Source: Enhydrobacter sp.
GTDB taxonomy: Bacteria > Pseudomonadota > Alphaproteobacteria > Reyranellales > Reyranellaceae
Assembly (NCBI GenBank): GCA_025808875.1
Contig: CP075528.1
Location: 3,346,473-3,410,472 of the forward strand
Length of the DNA stretch: 64,000 bases
Reading direction: 5' to 3'
Both the position numbers and the translations under genes were made by a program. Each line of letters begins with the position of its first letter. Position 1 is the stretch's first letter. The notes below the pieces were generated by a model. That model was not told the origin of the DNA. It worked only from the letters and a program-made list of their open reading frames with translations, and did no database searches. This document shows positions 39,933 to 49,006 of this stretch, in pieces.

Positions 39933-41144
39933 TCACGCCGGCTGGACCACGGCCCGCCGTTGCGACGGCAACGGCGGGAAGAGCATGGCGATGGCGACCG
40001 CGCCCAAGCCGATGCCGAACGAGCCGATATAGAGCCAACCGTAACTGCCGGTGGTGTCGAAGATCCAGCCGCCGACCGCCGGTCCGAACGACATGCCGAG
40101 GCTTGCCGTGAGGGAGGCGCCGCCCAGCACCGTGCCCATGATGCGCATCGGGAAATATTCGCGGGCGATCACCGCGTAGAGCGGCATCACGCCGCCGTAG
40201 GCCATGCCAAACAGCACGGCCACGGCGTAGAACTCGCCGAGCTGCCGCACGAAGAAATAGGCGCCGGCCATGACGGCCTGGAGGAGCAGCCCGACGATGA
40301 GCACACGCTTGGCGCCGAACCGGTCGCCGGCCAATCCGAAGACGACCCTGCCGCCCAGTCCGGCGAGGCCCTCGACGCTGTAGATCGTGACCGCGGTGAT
40401 GATCGGCAGGCCGCAGGCGATTGCGTAGCTGACGGTGTGGAAGATCGGCCCGGAGTGCGTGGCGCAGCAGCAGAAGTAGGTCAACGCCAGCACGATGAAT
40501 TGTGGGGAGCGCAGCGCCTGGCCGGCGGTCATGCCCGGGTCGGCCGCCCCCGGCAGGCTCTGCGCCGCCCCGGCGCCTTCCGGCGGCGCGCGGCGCACCA
40601 GGAGTGCCGCAGGAATCAGGGTGGCCCACGCGAAGACGGCGATGACGAGCAGCGCCGTCCGCCAGTCGTAGTTGGAGATCAACCAGCTCGCGAAGGGCGA
40701 AACGGTCATCGGCGCCACGCCCATCCCGGCCGAGACCAGCGACACCGCGAGGCTGCGATGCTTGTCGAACCAGCCCGTCACCGTCGCCATCATCGGCACG
40801 AACACGGCCGCTGAAGCCCCGCCGACCACGAGACCGTAGACGATTTGGAATTCCAGCAAGGTTGAGGCGCGACTGGCCAGCGCGAGGCCGAGGCCGAGGA
40901 GCACGGCCCCCGACAGCACGACGGGCAAGGGCCCGAACCGATCGGTGAGTGCGCCCCACGCGAAACCGCCGACGCCCATCGTGAGGAACACGATCGTCAT
41001 CGCGCTCGACACGCCCGTGCGCGACCAGCCGGTGGCATCCGCCATCGGCTGGAGGAAAACCGCCAGCGAGAAAGTCGCGCCCATGGCCACGCACCCCAGC
41101 AGGGCGCCAGCCGCCACGACGATCCATCCGTAATAGAGCTTCAT
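39933..41144 (-). CDS. Major facilitator superfamily transporter (monocarboxylate/oxalate-formate type)
   Basis: A 403-aa 12-helix transporter opening MKLYYGWIVVAAGALLG, as in MCT/oxalate-formate antiporter relatives. The loop 2-3 signature is FAWGALTDRFGPLPVVL, and the second half repeats as VFGLAGDRFGAKRVLIV. Substrate is probably a small carboxylate (inference). ATG at 41142-41144 has GAGGGA upstream. Its promoter at 41170-41198 holds a 14-bp palindrome between the -35 and -10 boxes, so a repressor probably controls it. No regulator gene is adjacent. Confidence 0.85.
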   Translation of the reverse strand: MKLYYGWIVVAAGALLGCVAMGATFSLAVFLQPMADATGWSRTGVSSAMTIVFLTMGVGGFAWGALTDRFGPLPVVLSGAVLLGLGLALASRASTLLEFQIVYGLVVGGASAAVFVPMMATVTGWFDKHRSLAVSLVSAGMGVAPMTVSPFASWLISNYDWRTALLVIAVFAWATLIPAALLVRRAPPEGAGAAQSLPGAADPGMTAGQALRSPQFIVLALTYFCCCATHSGPIFHTVSYAIACGLPIITAVTIYSVEGLAGLGGRVVFGLAGDRFGAKRVLIVGLLLQAVMAGAYFFVRQLGEFYAVAVLFGMAYGGVMPLYAVIAREYFPMRIMGTVLGGASLTASLGMSFGPAVGGWIFDTTGSYGWLYIGSFGIGLGAVAIAMLFPPLPSQRRAVVQPA

Positions 41145-41169
41145 GCTGATCCCTCGATTGCCGGCAATA

Positions 41170-41198
41170 AACATAACCATATGGTTAAGTATTGGCAA
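41170..41198 (-). promoter_or_regulatory. Promoter of the MFS gene with an embedded operator palindrome
   Basis: On the minus strand TTGCCA (41198-41193) and TATGTT (41175-41170) are 17 bp apart. The perfect 14-bp palindrome TAACCATATGGTTA (41174-41187) fills the spacer and touches the -10 box. That is a classic arrangement for repression by a dimeric regulator, and it lies about 26 bp before the start codon. The regulator is unknown. Confidence 0.65.
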
Positions 41199-41274
41199 GC
41201 CTCAACCGGCAGCCGCACGGAACCGGCGGGCAGGCTTCCCCGTTGAGGGTGGCCCAACGAAGGGAGTGGACGAC

Positions 41275-41451
41275 ATGCGGTACGTTCTGATGGTCGCCGT
41301 GGCTCTCGGCGGCCTAGTGGGCGCCTGCTCGGTGAAGACCGAGCGAACGGTGGTCGAACGGCCCCCGACGGCGGTGCCCGCCTCGACAGTGGTCTACACG
41401 ACGGATCCGGCACCCGTCGCATCCTCGACGACGGTGCGGGTCGGCCCATAG
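41275..41451 (+). CDS. Small lipoprotein
   Basis: A 58-aa predicted lipoprotein: signal peptide MRYVLMVAVALGGLVGAC with the lipobox Cys at residue 18, then a Ser/Thr/Val/Pro-rich tail ending TVRVGP. A Shine-Dalgarno AAGGGAG lies 8 bp before ATG. No family recognised. It is divergent from the MFS transporter and followed by a hairpin at 41472-41497. Confidence 0.7.
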   Translation: MRYVLMVAVALGGLVGACSVKTERTVVERPPTAVPASTVVYTTDPAPVASSTTVRVGP

Positions 41452-41471
41452 GGAGCCGTCGCAGACGAGAC

Positions 41472-41497
41472 GCGCGGGCCGTGTCGCCGGCCCGCGC
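41472..41497. terminator. Hairpin between the small lipoprotein and nfeD
   Basis: GCGCGGGCC and GGCCCGCGC make a perfect 9-bp stem with an 8-nt loop between two convergent genes. No T tract is seen; bidirectional termination is inferred from location. Confidence 0.5.
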
Positions 41498-41513
41498 TCC
41501 GTCGTAACGGTCG

Positions 41514-41954
41514 TCAGGGCGTCGGCTCGACCCGTAATTCGGTGCCGTTGACGGCGGCGACACGCACGCGCGCCCCGGCCACCATGTCGGGGCCGGTGAC
41601 GCTCCAGCTGCCGTCGCCGAGCTTCACGCGGCCGCGACCGCCGAGGATCGGCTCGTCGAGCACGATGGTCCGGCCGACCAGGCTCTGGCCGCGCGAGTTG
41701 AGCGTGGCGTCGCCGGCGCGGGCCTGCTGGAGACGCCTGAAGATCGGCCGCAAGGCAAGGGCGGAGGCGGCGGCGAAGACCGCGAAGACCGCGAGCTGCC
41801 ACTCGATCGAGGTTTCGGGCACGACCACGAGCACGACCCCGGCCGCCGCGGCGCCGATGGCGAGAAACAGGAAGACCACGCCGGGCAGGGTCATCTCGGC
41901 CACCAGCAGCACCGCCGCCAGCGCCCACCAGTACCAGAACACGATCTTGAACAT
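41514..41954 (-). CDS. NfeD-like membrane protein
   Basis: A 146-aa short-form NfeD: about three membrane helices (residues 5-65) followed by a soluble OB-fold domain ([27 protein letters not shown]). NfeD proteins form operons with SPFH/stomatin proteins, as here, where the SPFH gene ends 3 bp upstream. The pair is thought to organise membrane microdomains or control quality of membrane proteins. Confidence 0.9.
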   Translation of the reverse strand: MFKIVFWYWWALAAVLLVAEMTLPGVVFLFLAIGAAAAGVVLVVVPETSIEWQLAVFAVFAAASALALRPIFRRLQQARAGDATLNSRGQSLVGRTIVLDEPILGGRGRVKLGDGSWSVTGPDMVAGARVRVAAVNGTELRVEPTP

Positions 41955-41957
41955 GGC

Positions 41958-42923
41958 TCAGCTCGAGCTCGGCACCGAACCGCGCGGCCGTCCGGATCCA
42001 TCGCCCGCGGCAGCGCGCACCTGGGCTTCCTTGGCGAGTTCACCGATGCCTGCGATCGACGCCATCACACCGGCCGCCTCGACCGGCAGGAAGAAGACCT
42101 TGGAGTTGGTGCTCGCCCCCATCTTGCCCAGCGCTTCGACGTACTTGGTGCCGAGAAAGTAATTGATGGCCTGCGCGCCGTTGCCGGCGATCGCCTGCGC
42201 CACGACCTCGGTCGCCTTGGCTTCCGCCTCGGCCTGGCGCTCGCGTGCTTCGGCCTCGCGGAAGGCGGCCTCGCGGCGACCCTCGGCGATCAGGATGGCG
42301 GATTGCTTCTCGCCCTGGGCGCGCTGGATGCTCGATTCGCGCACGCCCTCGGCCTCCAGGATGGTGGCGCGCTTCTCGCGCTCCGCCTTCATCTGCCGGC
42401 CCATGGCGACGACGATATCGTCCGGCGGCGCGATGTCCTTGAGCTCGATGCGCAGCACCTTCACGCCCCACGGATTTGTCGCCTGGTCGATGACGGCGAG
42501 CAGCGTGTTGTTGATGTCGTTGCGCTTGGCCAGCACTTCGTCGAGGGCCATGTTGCCCATGACACTGCGGATATTGGTCAGGGCGAGATTGGTCATCGCG
42601 AGATGCAGATTCTGCACCTCATAGGCCGCCCGCGGTGCGTCGATCACCTGATAAAAGGCGACGGCGTCGACCTGGACGGTGGCGTTGTCCTTGGTGATGA
42701 CCTTCTGCGCCGGGATGTCGAGCACGTTCTCCTGCATGTTCATCTTGCGGCCGATCGCGTCGATGAACGGAATGATGAGGTGCAGCCCCGGCGCCAGGGT
42801 GCGCGTGTAGCGGCCGAAACGCTCGACGGTCCAGTTCGCTCCCTGGGGCACGGTCTTGACGCCGGCGAAGACCAAGACGACGGCCACCAGCACCAAGGCC
42901 AGCACGAAGATCAACGGTTCCAT
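41958..42923 (-). CDS. SPFH/Band 7 stomatin-like membrane protein (QmcA-like)
   Basis: A 321-aa slipin: one N-terminal membrane anchor (residues 4-22), the SPFH domain ([43 protein letters not shown]) and a coiled-coil of AE-rich repeats at about 175-245 ([20 protein letters not shown]). It probably oligomerises at the inner membrane with the NfeD partner encoded next. Similar to E. coli QmcA, a protein near FtsH in function. Confidence 0.92.
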   Translation of the reverse strand: MEPLIFVLALVLVAVVLVFAGVKTVPQGANWTVERFGRYTRTLAPGLHLIIPFIDAIGRKMNMQENVLDIPAQKVITKDNATVQVDAVAFYQVIDAPRAAYEVQNLHLAMTNLALTNIRSVMGNMALDEVLAKRNDINNTLLAVIDQATNPWGVKVLRIELKDIAPPDDIVVAMGRQMKAEREKRATILEAEGVRESSIQRAQGEKQSAILIAEGRREAAFREAEARERQAEAEAKATEVVAQAIAGNGAQAINYFLGTKYVEALGKMGASTNSKVFFLPVEAAGVMASIAGIGELAKEAQVRAAAGDGSGRPRGSVPSSS

Positions 42924-42989
42924 GACGCCCCCTCGCGACTTTCGGCGGCCAGCCTAGCTGAAGCGCCATCATCCGGCTATGACGCCGCG

Positions 42990-43667
42990 ATGACCGCACC
43001 CGTCCGCCTCGAGCCCCTGCCCGACTACCGCTCGTACCCACCGCACGAAATGGTGCGACGCACCCGCGATTTCCATACCGACATCGCGCGCCGCCGCACC
43101 GTGCGAGACTTCGACACGCGTGAAGTGCCGCGCGAAGTGATCGAGAACTGCCTGATCGCGGCCGGCACGGCGCCGTCCGGCGCCAACCTGCAGCCTTGGC
43201 ACTTCGCCGTCATCCAGGATGCCGCGCTCAAGAAGCGCATCCGTGAAGAGGCCGAGGCCGAGGAGCACGCCTTCTACGCCGGCCGCGCACCGAAGGAATG
43301 GCTCGAAGCACTCGCGCCGCTCGGCACCGATGCCGACAAGCCGTTTCTCGAGCACGCGCCCGTCCTGATCGCGATCTTCGCGCAGCGTTCCGGCACGCGG
43401 CCCGACGGCCGCAAGGTGACGCACTACTACGTGCCCGAATCGGTCGGCATCGCCACCGGCTTCCTGATCCTCGCCCTTCATCACGCCGGCCTCGCGACGC
43501 TCACCCACACGCCGAGCCCGATGGGGTTCCTGAACGAAATTTGCGGCCGCCCCGCCTGGGAGAAGCCGACCATCCTGCTCGTGGCGGGCTACCCGAAGCC
43601 GGGGTGCATGGTTCCCGTCCATGGCGGCCTCAGGAAGCCGCTCGGCGAGATCAGCTCGTGGCTCTGA
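42990..43667 (+). CDS. Nitroreductase-family flavoprotein
   Basis: A 225-aa FMN-dependent oxidoreductase. [14 protein letters not shown] binds FMN at the N-terminus, [14 protein letters not shown] forms the second binding segment, and [15 protein letters not shown] lies over the isoalloxazine. ATG at 42990 fits the family start. The last 17 bases overlap the convergent amidotransferase gene. Substrate unknown: nitroaromatics, quinones or enals are all possible in this family. Confidence 0.88.
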   Translation: MTAPVRLEPLPDYRSYPPHEMVRRTRDFHTDIARRRTVRDFDTREVPREVIENCLIAAGTAPSGANLQPWHFAVIQDAALKKRIREEAEAEEHAFYAGRAPKEWLEALAPLGTDADKPFLEHAPVLIAIFAQRSGTRPDGRKVTHYYVPESVGIATGFLILALHHAGLATLTHTPSPMGFLNEICGRPAWEKPTILLVAGYPKPGCMVPVHGGLRKPLGEISSWL

Positions 43668-44379
43668 CGTCGGTCGCCAGCCAGCGATCCAGGAAGCCAT
43701 CGATCCAGCGATCGAGGGGCGGATCGTAGAGCGGGTGCATGGCAAGATGCACGCCGCGCTGCTGGGCGCCCAGGAGTTTCAGTCGCTCCGCAGCCTTGAG
43801 CGTCCAGATCTGCTTCATCTCGAGAGTCACCTCGGGATGGAACTGGAACCCGAAGGCGTTCGGGCCATAGCGGAAGCCCTGCACAGGATAGGTGTCGTTG
43901 GTCGCCAGTAGTTCGCAACAACGGGGAATATCCATGCCTTCCCGGTGCCACTGGTAGACCTTCATGGGCGCCTTGAACCACGAGCGACCGGCCTCGGTCG
44001 GTTCTATGTCGACATAACCCACCTCGACCTTGCCTTCAGGGTGCGCGGCGACGCGACCGCCGACGGCGCGCGTCAGAAGCTGGGCGCCGAGGCAAAGTCC
44101 AAGGAACGGAACCCCCGCCTCGACGACCTTGGGAATCCAGTCGAGTTCGCACTTGATGCCGGCGAGCGTGCCGCAGTCGTTGGCCGACATGGGTCCGCCG
44201 AAGATCACCACGCCGGCGTAGTCCGACATGTCGTCCGGCAGCTCGCAGCCGAGATTGGGGCAAAGACGGTGAAGCTCGTACCCGCGCTTTTGAAGGAATA
44301 CGCCGACCCGGCCGGGTCGGGAGTGCTCCTGATGCACGACTATGGCTACTTTCTTGGGCTTGTCAGCCGGTACCGTCAT
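43651..44379 (-). CDS. Class I glutamine amidotransferase-like protein
   Basis: A 242-aa stand-alone GATase domain, GuaA-N/GMP-synthase-like. The catalytic Cys is in [11 protein letters not shown] (near residue 97), and the His-Glu pair in FGFQFHPEV near 189. [13 protein letters not shown] is the conserved oxyanion segment. Such proteins may act as gamma-glutamyl hydrolases or supply ammonia to a partner; none is evident next door. ATG at 44377-44379. Confidence 0.88.
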   Translation of the reverse strand: MTVPADKPKKVAIVVHQEHSRPGRVGVFLQKRGYELHRLCPNLGCELPDDMSDYAGVVIFGGPMSANDCGTLAGIKCELDWIPKVVEAGVPFLGLCLGAQLLTRAVGGRVAAHPEGKVEVGYVDIEPTEAGRSWFKAPMKVYQWHREGMDIPRCCELLATNDTYPVQGFRYGPNAFGFQFHPEVTLEMKQIWTLKAAERLKLLGAQQRGVHLAMHPLYDPPLDRWIDGFLDRWLATDVRATS

Positions 44380-44441
44380 GGATTTGCAAGATATGCAAGG
44401 GTTGTGGCAACGACAAGGCACGGCTGTACAGGAGGGACGAA

Positions 44442-45056
44442 ATGGCGCGCCGACTCGAGTTCTATTTCGACTGTTCCAGCCCGTGGACCTATCTCGCCTT
44501 CCACGCCGTTCAGCCTCTCGCGGCGGAGTTCGGCGCGGAAGTGGCATGGAAGCCGATCCTCGTCGGCGGCGTCTTCAACGCGGTCAATCAGACGGTCTAC
44601 GACAACCGCGCCCGGCCCAATCCGCGGAAGCAGGCCTATATGCTGAAGGATCTGGCGGACTGGGCGAAGCTGTACGGACTCAGGATCGTCTTCCCGCCCA
44701 GCGTCTTTCCCGTGAACAGCGTGAAGTGCATGCGCGGCGCCTTCGTCGCGCTCGACGCCGGCAAGCTCGTTCCCTACACGACGGCCGCCTTCGAGGCCTA
44801 TTGGAGTGACGACCGCGACATCTCGAAGGAGGAGGTGCTGGCCGATATCGCGGCAACAGCGGGCCTCGACCGCCAGCGTTTCTTCTCCGGGATCGAATCG
44901 GATGCCTGCAAGGCGCGGCTGCGGGCCAACACCGACGAGCTGATCGCGCGCGGCGGTTTCGGCAGCCCGACCCTGTTCGTCGACGGCGCGATGTTCTTCG
45001 GCAACGACCGCCTGCCGTTGGTACGCGCCGCACTGGAGGCGCCGCGGATGGCGTGA
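44442..45056 (+). CDS. DsbA-like 2-hydroxychromene-2-carboxylate isomerase family protein
   Basis: A 204-aa thioredoxin-fold protein of the glutathione-S-transferase kappa/HCCA isomerase group. The active-site segment FDCSSPWTYLAF carries Ser in the Ser-Pro-x-x-Tyr pattern, and FGSPTLFVDG holds the cis-Pro. In naphthalene degradation the enzyme isomerises HCCA with glutathione; here the substrate is unknown. GGAGGG precedes ATG by 7 bp. It is divergent from the amidotransferase. Confidence 0.88.
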   Translation: MARRLEFYFDCSSPWTYLAFHAVQPLAAEFGAEVAWKPILVGGVFNAVNQTVYDNRARPNPRKQAYMLKDLADWAKLYGLRIVFPPSVFPVNSVKCMRGAFVALDAGKLVPYTTAAFEAYWSDDRDISKEEVLADIAATAGLDRQRFFSGIESDACKARLRANTDELIARGGFGSPTLFVDGAMFFGNDRLPLVRAALEAPRMA

Positions 45057-45193
45057 CGGCCGATGGTACCGGCCGGATCGGGTTGGAAATTTTCGACAAG
45101 GCACCCGACCCGATACAGCACTAAACGTTTGAAACGGGCTGCCAACTGTTGTACCCGCTGGCCTCTTTCCGGCCGTTGCGTTGGGAGTGCCGA

Positions 45194-45754
45194 ATGGTCA
45201 GCAAGTTGTTGCGGGTGGTGGTTCTGGTCGCGGGTGGGCTTGCCTTGGGTGGCTGTCCGATGGAAGGAACCAAGACTGCGGCCCCGGCCAAGCGACCGGC
45301 GGCGCCGGACTATCAGGTGGCATCGACCACGCCGCCGCCGCCGGCGGGCCGGATCAGCGCCATCTGCTACAACGACGCGGACATCGCGGTGATGCGTGCG
45401 CGCATGCTGCAGCAAGAACTCACCGTCGCGACGCTGCAGTGCCAGACGCCGGGCGGCGGCCGCGCCTTCGAGGGCATCTACACGAGCTTCCTCAACAAGT
45501 TCAATGCCGAACTCGCCGCTAACGCGCGCGACCTCCAGCAACTGTCGCGCCGCAAGCGCTTCAACATCGACGTGCTGGTCACGGAGTTCGCCAACCGCAT
45601 GGCGCAGCGCGCTCCGGTCGACCGCGAGTTCTGCAGCCGCAGCCTCAGGGCACTCGAGTGGGCGCTCGACCCGCGGGTGACGTCGATCACCCAGGCACCG
45701 CCGCCCTACGACCTCGGCCCCGAGATGAACATCCATCCCTGCCCCAGGGCCTGA
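45194..45754 (+). CDS. Predicted lipoprotein of unknown function
   Basis: A 186-aa protein with a signal peptide MVSKLLRVVVLVAGGLALGGC (Cys 21). A Pro/Ala-rich linker at about 22-55 is followed by a soluble domain with Cys residues in SAICYNDADIAV, LQCQTPGGG and EFCSRSLRAL. I chose ATG at 45194 because it directly starts the signal peptide and GGGAG lies 7 bp upstream. No family recognised. A strong terminator follows. Confidence 0.75.
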   Translation: MVSKLLRVVVLVAGGLALGGCPMEGTKTAAPAKRPAAPDYQVASTTPPPPAGRISAICYNDADIAVMRARMLQQELTVATLQCQTPGGGRAFEGIYTSFLNKFNAELAANARDLQQLSRRKRFNIDVLVTEFANRMAQRAPVDREFCSRSLRALEWALDPRVTSITQAPPPYDLGPEMNIHPCPRA

Positions 45755-45766
45755 TCGGGCGACGCA

Positions 45767-45796
45767 GGAAAGGCGGTCCTTGCGGACCGCCGTCCT
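45767..45796 (+). terminator. Intrinsic terminator after the lipoprotein gene
   Basis: AGGA..GGCGGTCC pairs with GGACCGCC..TCCT around a TTGC loop (core 8-bp stem at 45772-45791), followed by GTTT. It lies between convergent genes and could also serve the OmpA-like gene from the other side. Confidence 0.65.
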
Positions 45797-45820
45797 GTTT
45801 CGCGACGATGGCCGCGTCGG

Positions 45821-46243
45821 CTATCGAATGACGATCTCCACCCGGCGGTTCTGCGGTTCGCGCACCCCGTCCTTGGTCGATACGAGCAGCGCCTCCTCGC
45901 CCTTGCCGATGACCGTAATCGAGGTCGCCGGAACGCCGTTGCGCACCAGCGCCTCCTTGACCGCGTTGGCCCGGCGCAGCGACAGCGCCATGTTGTAATT
46001 GGCGGGGCCAGCCGTGTCGGTGTGGCCGGTGCAGGTCACGCGCGCGTTCTGGCCGGACTTGGCCACGTTGGCCGCCTCCTTGACGATGTCCATCGCCCGC
46101 GGCGTGAGCGTCGAGCGGTCGAAATCGAAGAAGACCAGGAAGTTGCGCACCGGCGGCGGAGGCGTCGGGGCCGGCGGCGGCGGCTCTTCGCACGCACTCA
46201 ACAGCATGGCGGCCGCCACCACGGCCAGCAGTTTCTTGAACAT
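45821..46243 (-). CDS. OmpA-family peptidoglycan-binding lipoprotein
   Basis: A 140-aa Pal-like lipoprotein: signal peptide and lipobox LLSAC (Cys about residue 18), a short Pro-rich linker (EEPPPPAPTPPPP), then an OmpA C-terminal domain. The peptidoglycan-binding residues are in VTCTGHTDTAGPANYNMALS and the NRRVEIVI end. Not in a tol-pal cluster, so it is an extra Pal-type tether. Confidence 0.9.
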   Translation of the reverse strand: MFKKLLAVVAAAMLLSACEEPPPPAPTPPPPVRNFLVFFDFDRSTLTPRAMDIVKEAANVAKSGQNARVTCTGHTDTAGPANYNMALSLRRANAVKEALVRNGVPATSITVIGKGEEALLVSTKDGVREPQNRRVEIVIR

Positions 46244-46314
46244 GAGCCTCTCCCCAAGACTTAGACGGGGGGAATATTACCTTCGATTGACAGGGCCTTT
46301 CCAGAGCAACCGGG

Positions 46315-47235
46315 TCAGATGTGCTGCAATGGCCGTGGCCCCCTGTCGCCGCCGGACTCGACGCGGTGGGAGGTGGCGGCACGCAGCACGGCACCATAGC
46401 CCGCCGCGATTTCCATCTGCGGCCCGCGACCCGCGGCAAGCAGGGCGCGATGCGCGGCCGGCAGTCGCCAGCACGGCACGAACAGGAAGAGATGATGCTC
46501 GAGATGGTAGTTCACCCAATAGGGTGCGATGAACAGCCGCTCGAGAAAGCCGGCGCGGGTCGTCCGGGTGTTGCGCAGGGGGTCGTCGTTGTCGGGCACC
46601 ACCGCATGCTCGGCGATGTTGCGAATGCGCGAGACGAGCTGATACCAGGTCGCCAGCGGCAGCAGCCACAGCACCGGATAAAGCCACCAGTAGCCGGCCA
46701 TCGCCAGCAGAGCCCACAGCACTGCGTTGGCGATGATGCCCTCACGGAGAGCCACGCCACGCGCAAACTGCTCGCGCCGCCGCCGGAAGGCCGTTTGCCC
46801 CGTCAGGTCGCGTAGGACCTTGCGCCACATGCTCTTGCGCGTGATCGGGAACGGCGCCGAAAGGCCGAGATCCGGATCGTTGGCCTGCTGGGTGAACCGG
46901 TGATGGGTCAGGTGGTACGGCCGATAGAGCGCGAGGCTGGTGAAGACGGGAAAGGCGCACAGCCACGCGCCGACCCAATCGTTCAGCCGCCGGTCGGCGA
47001 ACAGCAGGCCGTGCGCGGCGTCGTGCATCAGGATGGCGAGGCCGAGCTGGCGACAGCCGACGATCATGACCGCGAGCAGGAACGTGAACGGGTTGGGCCA
47101 CCATGCGAACAGCGCCATGCTGCCCAGAATCAGCGCCCAGGCGTGCAGTACCAGCAGTGCGCCCATCGCGTTCGACTTGCCGCGCAGGTCGCCGATCTGC
47201 GCCGGCCCGAGATAGTCCGTCGGCCTAGGCAGCAC
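46315..47235 (-). CDS. Membrane fatty acid desaturase
   Basis: A 306-aa non-haem di-iron desaturase. The three His boxes are HDAAH (near 70), HLTHH (near 107) and HLEHH (near 242), with paired membrane helices between them. GTG at 47233-47235 is the start with the usual N-terminus PRPTDYLGP. It overlaps the upstream amidohydrolase gene by 11 bp, which implies coupled translation. Substrate may be an acyl lipid or acyl-CoA; position specificity unknown. Confidence 0.9.
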   Translation of the reverse strand: MLPRPTDYLGPAQIGDLRGKSNAMGALLVLHAWALILGSMALFAWWPNPFTFLLAVMIVGCRQLGLAILMHDAAHGLLFADRRLNDWVGAWLCAFPVFTSLALYRPYHLTHHRFTQQANDPDLGLSAPFPITRKSMWRKVLRDLTGQTAFRRRREQFARGVALREGIIANAVLWALLAMAGYWWLYPVLWLLPLATWYQLVSRIRNIAEHAVVPDNDDPLRNTRTTRAGFLERLFIAPYWVNYHLEHHLFLFVPCWRLPAAHRALLAAGRGPQMEIAAGYGAVLRAATSHRVESGGDRGPRPLQHI

Positions 47236-48934
47236 GCGCGCCGCCGTGGCGCAGCAGGCGCCCGGAATGCGTGTTGGTCGGCCGGTCGTTGCGGATCGTG
47301 ACCTCGCCGTTCACCAGCACGTACTTGTAGCCCTCGGCGCGCTGGATGCGCCGCCATTCGCCGCCCGGCAGGTCGTGCGCGATCTCGTCGGGCAGCACGC
47401 GCAGTCCGTCGAAGTCGTAGACCACGATGTCGGCCGGCGCGCCCTTCCTGAGCATGCCGCGTCCGCGGAAGCCCGCCACTTCGGCCGGCAGCGCCGACAG
47501 GCGCCAGTGCACGTCCTCCAGGCTCAGCATCTTGTGCTCGCGCACCACCTTGCACAGCGTCTCGGTGGGGTAGCGGCCGGCGGTCAGGAACTTGGTGTGC
47601 GCCCCGCCGTCCGACACGCCGAACAGGATGTAGGGGTCGTCGACCAGCTCCTTCAGATATTCGATCCTGCCGTTGGGCGGCGCGGCGAAGAACTCGGTCT
47701 CGAGATCCTCCTCGACCGCCATGTCGAGCATGACGTCGACCGGATGCTTGCCCATCTTCTGGCCGGCGTGGGCCAGCGTGTGGTCGAGCCACTTCTTGTT
47801 CTTCTCGAGCCGCGGCCCGACGATGGCGATCTGCGGCAGCGGTCCGGTCGCCGTCACCGGCAGGTTGGCGCGCAGCGCCACCCGCCGCGCCGGATCGGCG
47901 AGCTTGGCCAGGCGCTCGGCGTGCGTGCCGGTGGTGGCGTCGCACCAGACCTGCTGGTCGTCGAACAGGTTCCAATCCTCGAAGGTGAAGGTGAAGCCGG
48001 CGTCGGTCGTCAGGCCCTGTCCGACGACGCGGATGCCGCGCTCGCGGCAGCTCTTCAACCACGACAGCACCTGGCGGTGGATATGCGGCCTGTCGTCGAA
48101 GGCCTGGACCACGTTCATGATGATCGGACGGCCGCTCAGCGTCGCCATCTCCTCGTAGAAGGCACGGTCGCGGGCATTGTCTCCGGACACCAGCAGCATC
48201 TGCATGAAGCCGTCGTTGCGCTCGGCCAGCACGCGGGCGAGCTCCCGGCAGGTCTCGTCGTGCATCACGTCGGTCGGCATCGGCGTACCGTCATGGTCGC
48301 GCTGCACCGAGGCCGGTCCGGTCGGCAGCATGCGCTGCGCCGACCAGCCGCAGCCACCGGCATCCATCGCCTCGTGCAGCAGCTTGCGCAGTTGGGCGTG
48401 CTGCTCGGCGGTCGGCAGCCTGCCGGCCTTGGCCGCCTCGAAGCCCATCACCCAGATCAGCATCGGCGCCACCGGCACGTAGGGCAGGATGTTGACCGCC
48501 TTGGGCGCGGCATCGACGGCGTCGAGGAACTCGGGGAACGTCACCCAGTTCCAAGGCATGCCCTGCTTCATCGCTTCGAGCGGGATCGCCTCGACGCGCG
48601 TCATGGTGAGCATGGCGCGCTCACGCTCGGCCGGCCGCACCGGCGCGAAGCCGAAGCCGCAATTGCCGATCACGACCGAGGTGATGCCGTGCCAGCTCGA
48701 CAGCGAGCAGTACGGGTCCCAGAAGAGCTGGGCGTCATAGTGCGTGTGCAGATCGACGAACCCCGGCGCCACGATCAGCCCGCCGGCGTCGATCGTCTCG
48801 TCGGCCTCGTTGCCGCCGATCCGGCCGATCTCGGCGATCACCCCGTCCTTGATGCCGATGTCGCCGCGAAAGCGCGGCAGGCGGCTGCCGTCGACGATCA
48901 TGCCGCCGCGGATCACGCGATCGAACCGGGCCAT
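47225..48934 (-). CDS. D-aminoacylase / N-acyl-D-amino-acid deacylase-type amidohydrolase
   Basis: A 569-aa amidohydrolase (metal-dependent TIM barrel). The metal-binding strand-1 motif is FVDLHTHYDAQLFWDP near 60-75, followed by GITSVVIGNCGFGFAP, which is typical of the D-aminoacylase group. A late DGGAHTKFLTAGRYPTE contains the catalytic Asp. Its last bases overlap the desaturase start. It releases D-amino acids from N-acyl conjugates in characterised members; the actual substrate is open. Confidence 0.88.
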   Translation of the reverse strand: MARFDRVIRGGMIVDGSRLPRFRGDIGIKDGVIAEIGRIGGNEADETIDAGGLIVAPGFVDLHTHYDAQLFWDPYCSLSSWHGITSVVIGNCGFGFAPVRPAERERAMLTMTRVEAIPLEAMKQGMPWNWVTFPEFLDAVDAAPKAVNILPYVPVAPMLIWVMGFEAAKAGRLPTAEQHAQLRKLLHEAMDAGGCGWSAQRMLPTGPASVQRDHDGTPMPTDVMHDETCRELARVLAERNDGFMQMLLVSGDNARDRAFYEEMATLSGRPIIMNVVQAFDDRPHIHRQVLSWLKSCRERGIRVVGQGLTTDAGFTFTFEDWNLFDDQQVWCDATTGTHAERLAKLADPARRVALRANLPVTATGPLPQIAIVGPRLEKNKKWLDHTLAHAGQKMGKHPVDVMLDMAVEEDLETEFFAAPPNGRIEYLKELVDDPYILFGVSDGGAHTKFLTAGRYPTETLCKVVREHKMLSLEDVHWRLSALPAEVAGFRGRGMLRKGAPADIVVYDFDGLRVLPDEIAHDLPGGEWRRIQRAEGYKYVLVNGEVTIRNDRPTNTHSGRLLRHGGARAA

Positions 48935-49006
48935 GTCTCCTCCTGCTTTCGCAAAGCGTGGGCGCGGACAGGGACTCTGTCAACGAAAGCGCGCTAGGCT
49001 CGCAGG

